From Novipirellula galeiformis (GTDB lineage Bacteria > Planctomycetota > Planctomycetia > Pirellulales > Pirellulaceae): 64,000 nucleotides of DNA. The DNA lies in the NCBI RefSeq assembly GCF_007860095.1, contig NZ_SJPT01000003.1, forward strand, positions 1 through 64,000. Reading direction: 5' to 3'. Both the position numbers and the translations under genes were made by a program. The notes below the pieces were generated by a model, which did no database searches, was not told the DNA's origin, and saw nothing but the letters and a program-made list of their open reading frames with translations. Below, in pieces: positions 57,973 to 64,000 of this stretch. Within the stretch, counting starts at the first letter, position 1. The number at the start of each line of letters is the position of its first letter.

Positions 57973-59163
57973 ATGATGCCCCGAATCGCTTTCTCTCCCA
58001 TTTGCCAACGTCGTGGTGGCACGATCGTCTTGTTCGCAGCGATGATGGTCGTGATCATCGGCATGGTGGCGTTTGCCGTCGATATCGGTCGCATGCAATT
58101 GGTGCGAAGCCAGTTGCAAACCGCGGTTGACGCTGGCGCAATCGCCGGAGGTTTGCATCTCAAAAACAATCCCAACGACATTAAAGGCGCCAAGGCAGTG
58201 GCGGAATCGTTCATTGCCAAAAACCAAGTGGGGTTACTGGTCGATGTGCCTCCCGGCACGCTCGCCTTGGAAACAGGAAATTGGGACGCCAGTACGGGCA
58301 CGTTTACGAAGTCGGCGAAATCGGCGAGCTCGATCCGTGTGTATGCGGTCCAAGTCAACGAACCGTTTTTTTTCGCAGGGATCTTTGGCCAATCCTCCTT
58401 CGCGATCCCGCGTCAATCGATTGCCTCCGCACCGGGAATTCCCTTGGACATCATGATCGTGCTCGATCTCTCCGGTTCGATGAGTTCCGATGGTCGCATT
58501 GAAGCGCTGCAACAAGCATCGCCCAGCTTTGTCGATACGATCGCGCAAGCGGGGAAAGAGGACCGCATCGGCGTCATGTGCTACGGCGTGCAAAACGGCA
58601 AATACTCTCCACAGAAAGAAGGGCACACGGGAACGCTGTATACCGCTTCACCCGCCGATTTATTCCCCGACCCTAGTCAAGCCTCGAGCGACTGGATCGG
58701 TGTTCTCGAGTCTCCCATGACAGATGATTTCAAGGAATTGACAAGCAATGTATTGACAAGCACCACCTTGATCGCCGGCAAGTATGGAGGCGGAACACCG
58801 ATTGGCGCCGCCATCCGTGATGGGGCTCATTATCTCGCTGCCAACCATCGAGAACACGACAGCCAAGGCAACGATGTCAAAATGTTGATGGTGCTGATGA
58901 GCGACGGTTACGCCAATGAACCCAGTAGCGCCCCAGATGATTACGCGATCTCCATGGCCCAATATGCCGCGAAGCTCGGCATCGAAGTTCACACGATTAG
59001 CCTGGGCGATTCCGTCGACGTTTCGCTGATGAACGCTATCGCCCATGCCGCGGGTGGTCAGCAGTTTAGAGTGGAGGGCAGCGGCAGCGATCTAACCACA
59101 AAGCTGAAGGAAGCGTATCGCAATATTGCCGGTACAATCAACCGAACCCTGTTGGTGCAATAG
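57973..59163 (+). CDS. TadG-like protein with von Willebrand A domain
   Basis: 396 residues from ATG 57973. The N-terminus RGGTIVLFAAMMVVIIGMVAF is a TadG-like membrane segment, followed by VDIGRMQLVRSQLQTAVDAGAIAG, the usual TadG repeat region. The VWA domain begins near 155 with the MIDAS motif DLSGSMSSDG and continues through VLMSDGYANEP (~305). VWA domains bind metal and partner proteins. The C-terminus ends in a helix. It sits between two TadE genes, with short spacing. Confidence 0.88.
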   Translation: MMPRIAFSPICQRRGGTIVLFAAMMVVIIGMVAFAVDIGRMQLVRSQLQTAVDAGAIAGGLHLKNNPNDIKGAKAVAESFIAKNQVGLLVDVPPGTLALETGNWDASTGTFTKSAKSASSIRVYAVQVNEPFFFAGIFGQSSFAIPRQSIASAPGIPLDIMIVLDLSGSMSSDGRIEALQQASPSFVDTIAQAGKEDRIGVMCYGVQNGKYSPQKEGHTGTLYTASPADLFPDPSQASSDWIGVLESPMTDDFKELTSNVLTSTTLIAGKYGGGTPIGAAIRDGAHYLAANHREHDSQGNDVKMLMVLMSDGYANEPSSAPDDYAISMAQYAAKLGIEVHTISLGDSVDVSLMNAIAHAAGGQQFRVEGSGSDLTTKLKEAYRNIAGTINRTLLVQ

Positions 59164-59167
59164 TCCT

Positions 59168-59638
59168 ATGATGTCAATGTCACTACAAGCGTCCATTGGG
59201 GGGCACGGTCCGGTGTCACGTGGTTCACGAACGCAATCCACCGCAAGACAAAAGTCTTGCGGCATCGCTGCGGTCGAATTTGCGGTTGTCTTACCGCCGC
59301 TGCTTTTGTTGGTCCTCGTTTCCGTCGAGATGGCTCGCGCGATCACCGTTCAACATTCGCTCCAAGAAGCGTCCATGAACGGATGCCGAATCTATGCGCT
59401 CCGAGACACGACGCAGCAGAAAGCAAGCAAGATGATCGAGTTGTCGTTGAACGAGGCAGGGATCAGCGGACATTCGATCCAATTTAGTCCCGCAACGAAG
59501 GGTGAAATCACCAAGGAGATGCAACCGGTCACCGTCGCCATTTCGGTGCCGTACAACCAAGTGGGCGTTGGCGTTCAATGGTTCCTCGCTGGATCCACGG
59601 TCACGGCGCGCACGACGTTGCCGGCTGAGTCTCCCTGA
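59168..59638 (+). CDS. Second TadE-like protein
   Basis: 156 residues from ATG 59168, only four bases after the VWA stop (ATG 59171 is also possible). CGIAAVEFAVVLPPLLLLVLVSVEMARAI (~30-58) is the TadE leader and helix. The pattern of the exported part resembles the first TadE protein (SMNGCRIYALRDTT compared with ARSGCRIAVLKGST), so the two genes are probably paralogs from a local duplication. Confidence 0.88.
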   Translation: MMSMSLQASIGGHGPVSRGSRTQSTARQKSCGIAAVEFAVVLPPLLLLVLVSVEMARAITVQHSLQEASMNGCRIYALRDTTQQKASKMIELSLNEAGISGHSIQFSPATKGEITKEMQPVTVAISVPYNQVGVGVQWFLAGSTVTARTTLPAESP

Positions 59639-60051
59639 CGTTCTGTGCATCGCGTGGACCTGGTGAACGCTTGCCGCCGCTTGGTTTGCACGGCCGGCGT
59701 CCTCAGCTCCTGCCCTAAGCAGGTGCGGTCTTTGTTTCCCCCGCTGCGGAGTGGCTGCGGTCGGCGAGTCATGAGAATCGATTCGTCGGGATGGCTTGCC
59801 AGGCATTACAGTCATCGCCGATGCGACGCTCTTTACCCGAATCTTCCACAAACCAAGTCGATTGCGGAGCACTTCTTGCTACAATTCGAAATTGGCTCGC
59901 GAACACCCATCGGAGCCCTATTCGCCTTCATTTTACCCGGTTTCGTAGCGGGCCCCCTTCGCTGCCGGTTCCTGGAAACGAGCCAAGCCCGCATCGATTG
60001 CAGGCGAATTGACGCCAAGACGAAAACCAGACAACGCGACTAAAGCCGACG
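59639..60051. other. Intergenic region, no supported gene
   Basis: About 410 bases between the TadE gene and the next protein. A forward frame (59645-60043) and shorter reverse frames exist but show no signal peptide, domain or start site. I see no strong hairpin or repeat. Confidence 0.5.
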
Positions 60052-60615
60052 ATGAGCAAGAAGAAAAAGAAAAATACTCGAATTCCACACAAGTTTCTTC
60101 CCTGGATTGATGTCCGCAAGAAGTACCGGTTGTCGCACGCTCATATCCAAATGGCTCGCGAGTTAGGGATGTCCCCGAAACGGTTCGACCGCCTCGCCAA
60201 TACCGAACACAAACCTTGGAAAGTCCCACTCCCCGACTTTATCCAGTCGCTCTACGAAAAGAAGTTCGAGAAGAGCGAACCTGATCATGTGCAATCGATC
60301 GAAGAAATGGCGGCCGAACACATGGCTCGACGCGAAGCTCGCAAAGCCGCAAGGGCTGCGGAAGAAGCCGCCGAACAGGCTGATGACGGTGGCGACGCTG
60401 TTGCCGATGACGCTGTTGCCGAGGGAGCTGTTGCCGATGACGCTGCGACTGCAGCCGTGAACGATCACGAAACGGATGCCGTCGAGGCAAGCAAACCCAG
60501 CGTCTCGATCGAGACAGACGCGACCGAGACAGACGCGACCGAGACAGACGCGAACGAGACAGACGCGAACGAAGCCGTCGAGGCTGCTAAAACGCCGTCC
60601 AACGACCTTCGCTAG
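60052..60615 (+). CDS. Soluble protein with two in-gene minisatellites
   Basis: 187 residues. The N-terminal ~75 residues are basic and ordered (HKFLPWIDVRKKYRLSHAHI; ARELGMSPKRFDRLAN), reminiscent of a small DNA- or RNA-binding helical domain but without a certain family. A helical Glu/Ala/Arg segment follows. The C-terminal ~70 residues come from two 15-bp repeats, encoding AVADD and ETDAT units, and are acidic and disordered. Repeat copy number probably varies between strains. Confidence 0.75.
   Translation: MSKKKKKNTRIPHKFLPWIDVRKKYRLSHAHIQMARELGMSPKRFDRLANTEHKPWKVPLPDFIQSLYEKKFEKSEPDHVQSIEEMAAEHMARREARKAARAAEEAAEQADDGGDAVADDAVAEGAVADDAATAAVNDHETDAVEASKPSVSIETDATETDATETDANETDANEAVEAAKTPSNDLR
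60397..60441 (+). repeat. 15-bp minisatellite, three units
   Basis: GCTGTTGCCGATGAC, GCTGTTGCCGAGGGA and GCTGTTGCCGATGAC follow one another in frame, encoding AVADD/AVAEG units inside the 60052 gene. Confidence 0.9.
60511..60570 (+). repeat. 15-bp minisatellite, four units
   Basis: GAGACAGACGCGACC occurs twice, then GAGACAGACGCGAAC twice, in frame, encoding ETDAT/ETDAN units in the same gene as the minisatellite at 60397. The single C-to-A change is shared by the last two copies. Confidence 0.95.
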
Positions 60616-60732
60616 TGGAATTCAATACTGGATTGTCCAGGCGGCTTTCGTTTGCATGCCACCGGGGCGGTTGCCGATAAGTCGGAACAACGCTTCCGCA
60701 CCGGACTTCTCCGACGCGTTTTTTAACGCCGG

Positions 60733-61704
60733 TTAAAACTTCAAACTGGCTTCGAGGAACAGGGCGTCATCGAGATCGATCTCGATATCGTTACGTTCAT
60801 ATTCGATCGTCCGATTGAAGGCGTAACCGGCTTCGAAATAGAGGCCTCGGTTGCCAGTCCGCACCCACTCCCATCCGCCAAACAACCGTAGGTCGCTGAG
60901 GGTGAGTTCGTCCGTTTCGCCACTGTCTCGCGTGACCGCCCAGGTGTTACCGCCGAGTGTGCCGCCAAGATAGGCCCATGTTTCGGCATTGCCGCCGTCC
61001 TTCCAAAGCCGCCGTGCGATTCGAGGACGCGGCAACATGGCATCGACTTTCCATTGCGGCGTGGGCGTCCACGTCGCGCCCAAGGCGGGCAAGAGTGGCA
61101 AGTCGGCGCGGCCGAGATAGACGGCGCCAAAGGACAAACTTAGATCCGATCGGTACTGCCAATGGATCAAGCCGAGTCCAAACAGCCGAAACGCGTTGTC
61201 GCGCGTCGTAAAGTCGCTGCGAACCGAAGGGGTCACCACCAACGTGGTTGAAATCAGCGGCGACCACTCTTTGCGGTTAAAAAACGTGACCCCGGTATTG
61301 TAGAGCGTGCCGGGGACGTCGACCGTATGGGGGCCATTGAAATGGTCGGCACGAAAGTAGGGACGCAGGACGAGGATGTTTTCGAGAGAGCCCAGCGGCA
61401 CCGCGAACCCCGCCCGCGCTTCCTCAAACGTCACGTCCAATCCGCCAGCCGCATCCCCGGTATCCAACAAGTGGCCTCCAAGCAATTCCGCGCCCTGATA
61501 AAAACTCTTGCGGAACCGCTCCACGGGAGTTTCACGCAGGGCAAAGAATGCGGGATCGTACAACTCGATTCGCGGCGACATCCCGAACTCAGGCGCGTCC
61601 GTGAAACTGGGGATTAACTCTTGCCCGAGCAAGCCAGACGTCGCCAACGTCCCAATCAGGGCGATGGCAGGCGAAAGAAGGAATTGGCGTAAGCGTCGCA
61701 ACAT
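60733..61704 (-). CDS. Secreted outer-membrane-type protein of unknown function
   Basis: 323 residues from ATG 61704, preceded by GGAG; the frame is open to 61743. The signal peptide is RRLRQFLLSPAIALIGTLATSGLLG. The mature protein alternates amphipathic strands (LVLRPYFRADHFNG; LGLIHWQYRSDLSLSFGAVYLG) and ends in F after LFLEASLKF, the typical last strand of an outer-membrane barrel. It contains no Cys. Substrate and family are unknown. It lies downstream of the Gfo/Idh gene on the same strand. Confidence 0.75.
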   Translation of the reverse strand: MLRRLRQFLLSPAIALIGTLATSGLLGQELIPSFTDAPEFGMSPRIELYDPAFFALRETPVERFRKSFYQGAELLGGHLLDTGDAAGGLDVTFEEARAGFAVPLGSLENILVLRPYFRADHFNGPHTVDVPGTLYNTGVTFFNRKEWSPLISTTLVVTPSVRSDFTTRDNAFRLFGLGLIHWQYRSDLSLSFGAVYLGRADLPLLPALGATWTPTPQWKVDAMLPRPRIARRLWKDGGNAETWAYLGGTLGGNTWAVTRDSGETDELTLSDLRLFGGWEWVRTGNRGLYFEAGYAFNRTIEYERNDIEIDLDDALFLEASLKF

Positions 61705-61774
61705 CCTGGCTCCGTCGAAGTCGAGAACCACCAGGATTAGCAAACCGATGCGGGTGGAGGAAAGAGCGAAGCGT

Positions 61775-63139
61775 TTAGACGATCTTTGTTTTGCCGCCGG
61801 GGATTGGGACCGGGTAGCGTCCTTGGGCGTCCGGAATCACGGGGGCGGCGTCCGCGAGCGAATGCATCGCCGCAGTATTGGCTAATTCGATCTCGCTACC
61901 GATGGCATCGTCCCAGCGGATGACCTTGCCACTATATGTCGCCATCCGCCCCATGATTGCGGTCATCGTGCTGTGGGCACCATATTCGCCTTCGTGGATC
62001 GTTTCGCCGCGGCGGAGTGCCGTGAACAAATCGGTATGCTCTTGGGCATAGCCGTTGGTGTCACGCCGATCCGCATCACTTTGCCAAATCACGTTGCCTC
62101 GCGAATCACGCAATATCGCGTTGGCGAGATCCGCCGAACCTTGGGTGCCATGAGCGAACTCGCCGATACTCGTCCGGCAACCTTGCATGTGTCGACATTG
62201 GCTCAACATTCGAGCGCCACCGGCATAGGTGTATTCGACCATATGGTGATCGAAAATTTGGCCATGGTCGATTCCGTCCCTCACTTCGCGGCCGCCTTGA
62301 CCTTGGGCTTCAATCGGATGCGATTTCATCAACCAATTGATCACGTCCAAATTATGAACGTGTTGTTCCACGATATGATCGCCGCTTAGCCAATTGAAGT
62401 AATACCAATTGCGCAGTTGGTACTCCAGTTCGGTTTGATCTTGAGTTCGCGGTCGTACCCACACGCCGGCACCATTCCAATAGGCCCGTGCAAACATGAT
62501 CTCACCAATCGCTCCGTCCTGGATACGCTCGATGCATTGACGATAACGAACTTCGTGACGTCGTTGCAAACCGACGGCGACGGACAATCCTTGCTCGATC
62601 GCGATTTGGTTGGCCGCCAGCACGCGGCGAACGCCGACCGCATCCGTCGCAACCGGCTTTTCCATAAAGACATGCTTGCCCGCCTGGACGGCCGCCTCGA
62701 ACTGCAGTGGGCGAAAGCCAGGGGGGGTCGCCAAAATCACCACATCGACGTCACTGGCCATCACTTGTTTGTAGGCGTCCAGGCCGACGAAACGACGGTC
62801 GTGAAGATCGACCTGGGATGGATGCTTTCCCTTGAGGGATCGATAGGCGGATTGGAGATTGTTTTCAAACACGTCGGCCAACGCCACCAACTTCACCTCG
62901 CCACCGTGGGTGCGGAGGGCATCGAGCGCCGCTTCGGTTCCCCGTTTGCCACATCCGACCAAGCCGATCTTGATCGAATCGCTTCCGAAGGGGTGAGCCG
63001 CTCGAGCGACCCCGAGTTCGGCGCCCGCGATCGCCCCCCCGGCCAAGATGATCCCGCCCCCCTTCAGAAATCCGCGACGCGACGGCGCCTGAGGCGGCTG
63101 ACTGGAGGGCGTGTGTGTTTTAGGAGGGGGTGTTGGCAT
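61775..63139 (-). CDS. Tat-exported Gfo/Idh/MocA-family oxidoreductase
   Basis: 454 residues. A twin-arginine signal is clear: SRRGFLKGGGIILAGGAIAG (~20-40). The Rossmann domain opens with IKIGLVGCGKRGTEAALDAL (~55-75). MEKPVATDAVGVRRVLAANQ (~160) is the family's EKP motif. These NAD(P)-dependent enzymes act on sugars or inositols. Export by Tat implies a folded, cofactor-loaded enzyme outside the cytoplasm; planctomycetes carry many such copies. The downstream gene on the same strand is an outer-membrane-type protein. Confidence 0.92.
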   Translation of the reverse strand: MPTPPPKTHTPSSQPPQAPSRRGFLKGGGIILAGGAIAGAELGVARAAHPFGSDSIKIGLVGCGKRGTEAALDALRTHGGEVKLVALADVFENNLQSAYRSLKGKHPSQVDLHDRRFVGLDAYKQVMASDVDVVILATPPGFRPLQFEAAVQAGKHVFMEKPVATDAVGVRRVLAANQIAIEQGLSVAVGLQRRHEVRYRQCIERIQDGAIGEIMFARAYWNGAGVWVRPRTQDQTELEYQLRNWYYFNWLSGDHIVEQHVHNLDVINWLMKSHPIEAQGQGGREVRDGIDHGQIFDHHMVEYTYAGGARMLSQCRHMQGCRTSIGEFAHGTQGSADLANAILRDSRGNVIWQSDADRRDTNGYAQEHTDLFTALRRGETIHEGEYGAHSTMTAIMGRMATYSGKVIRWDDAIGSEIELANTAAMHSLADAAPVIPDAQGRYPVPIPGGKTKIV

Positions 63140-63509
63140 CTCGGCGGATTAACCTTCGGGAATACGAATGTCGGAGCTAAAGTGCAGCCGCAATTGCGTC
63201 GTCAAGGTCCTTCAGAATACCCCGCAACGAGCATTCCGGCAATCAAAACGCCGTTGTCTGGCAAGAATCGCCTTGGTCTGGCAAGAAACAATGGACCGGT
63301 TGCTCAAATGCCCCCGGTTTCTTTTCGGCGTTTGAACCATAGCGGATGCCAAACGATCAAGTCGAGGTCGAGAACGATCAGGTCGAGGGCGAGGGAAACG
63401 AGCAATTGGCAGCTCGATACCACCGCATATTCCTCGTTTGGTCCTCACTCCCACGCGTGGTTTCTCGTGTTCGGATTGCCACATTTCGCTTTGTCCGTTT
63501 GTCAGTAAG
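63140..63509. other. Divergent intergenic region before hrpA
   Basis: These 370 bases lie between the Gfo/Idh gene and hrpA. I see two short direct duplications (the TCTGGCAAGAA motif at about 63255 and 63279, and a GATCAGGTCGAGG-like repeat near 63355-63390), but no gene. Confidence 0.5.
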
Positions 63510-64000
63510 ATGGTGTTGATGAATGCAAAACCAAGCAGTCCGAAGCTGACGTCCGAACCGCTACCCCCCTCGACCGCTCGGGAAACGAGGACGCGAGCAA
63601 AACCGACTCCGACGCTGGAACCGGCAACCCCGGCGACTCCCTGCCTTGATGCCGCGATGCGGATCGATCGATTTCGCTTGCGCCGTGACAAGAAGCGATT
63701 GAGTCCCGAAGCGTACGCAAAACGTCTGGCCGAATCGGTCAAACAATGTGATGCACGCAAGGCTGCGACGCCTCGGATCGAGTACTCCGATGAACTGCCA
63801 ATCTCGGCGCATCGCGACGAGCTGATCCAACTGATCCGCGATCGCCAAGTCATTGTCGTTTGTGGTGAAACGGGCAGTGGCAAGAGTACCCAATTGCCCA
63901 AAATCTGTCTCGAAGCCGGACTCGGTCGCGAGGCGATGATCGGACACACCCAGCCGCGTCGTTTGGCGGCTCGTAGTATCGCGACGCGCTTGGCCGAGGA
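63510..64000 (+). CDS. hrpA: ATP-dependent RNA helicase HrpA, 5' part only
   Basis: The frame starts at ATG 63510 (ATG 63519 is possible) and is still open at the window edge. After ~45 disordered, Pro/Thr-rich residues, DKKRLSPEAYAKRL precedes the DEAH helicase core: Walker A CGETGSGKSTQLPK (~115) and motif Ia HTQPRRLAARSIA (~147). These match HrpA-type DEAH-box helicases, which are normally ~1300 residues, so most of the gene lies outside the window. Partial at the 3' end. Confidence 0.93.
   Translation, partial: MVLMNAKPSSPKLTSEPLPPSTARETRTRAKPTPTLEPATPATPCLDAAMRIDRFRLRRDKKRLSPEAYAKRLAESVKQCDARKAATPRIEYSDELPISAHRDELIQLIRDRQVIVVCGETGSGKSTQLPKICLEAGLGREAMIGHTQPRRLAARSIATRLAE

Noticed and set aside
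62417-63508. 363-codon + strand frame opposite the Gfo/Idh gene
   Set aside because: Antisense to a gene with a Tat signal, Rossmann motif and EKP motif; no sensible domain in the frame itself.

Overview
The window looks like a piece of chromosome from a planctomycete of the Pirellulaceae (Rhodopirellula-like). The evidence is the combination of an alternative complex III plus caa3 oxidase cluster with planctomycete-type fusions, a Cys/Pro-repeat secreted protein, many secreted proteins of no known family, stand-alone Ser/Thr kinase and PP2C genes, weak Shine-Dalgarno signals, long antisense open frames, and dispersed GC-rich inverted repeats. No rRNA, tRNA, insertion sequence, prophage or CRISPR array was found. 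Family assignments rest on motifs read by eye; no database search was run.

Layout. 1-4.0 kb: repeat-rich non-coding DNA, a Cys-rich secreted protein, a thioredoxin-like protein and folK with a long C-terminal extension. 4.1-18.9 kb: a respiratory block on the + strand, actA-actB-actC-actDE(fused)-actF, a small membrane protein, SCO, then caa3 oxidase subunits II, I, III and IV. Electrons would pass from menaquinol through ACIII to heme c of ActE and of CoxB, and then to O2. 19.1-24.2 kb: a GspF-like protein, a small soluble protein, an orphan histidine kinase, a GNAT-like protein and acetyl-CoA synthetase. 24.6-30.5 kb: lipoprotein MsrB, a secreted lipase-like hydrolase, an FHA-GAF-class III cyclase and a large secreted protein.

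30.8-46.1 kb is the most coherent accessory system. A divergent beta-barrel porin faces a nine-gene nitrate assimilation operon: NrtA-like lipoprotein, NrtB-like permease, two ABC ATPases, a repeated GAF-like protein, a fused DmsB-DmsC ferredoxin/membrane-anchor protein, cytoplasmic nitrate reductase, nitrite reductase, and an Fe-S/ferredoxin-NADP reductase-type diaphorase without a flavodoxin domain. Several junctions overlap (ATGA), which points to translational coupling. The gene content suggests quinol-linked assimilatory nitrate reduction and a dedicated NAD(P)H donor for nitrite reduction.

46.2-57 kb: an MDR oxidoreductase, a PP2C phosphatase with a Ser/Thr kinase, a GT61 glycosyltransferase, several unknown or secreted proteins (one with a possible BECR-nuclease-like tail), a fatty acyl-AMP ligase fused to a carrier domain, and a 57-residue coiled-coil protein. 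57.4-64 kb: a TadE / VWA-TadG / TadE cluster, a minisatellite-containing protein, an outer-membrane-type protein, a Tat-exported Gfo/Idh/MocA oxidoreductase, and the 5' part of the DEAH helicase gene hrpA, cut by the window edge.
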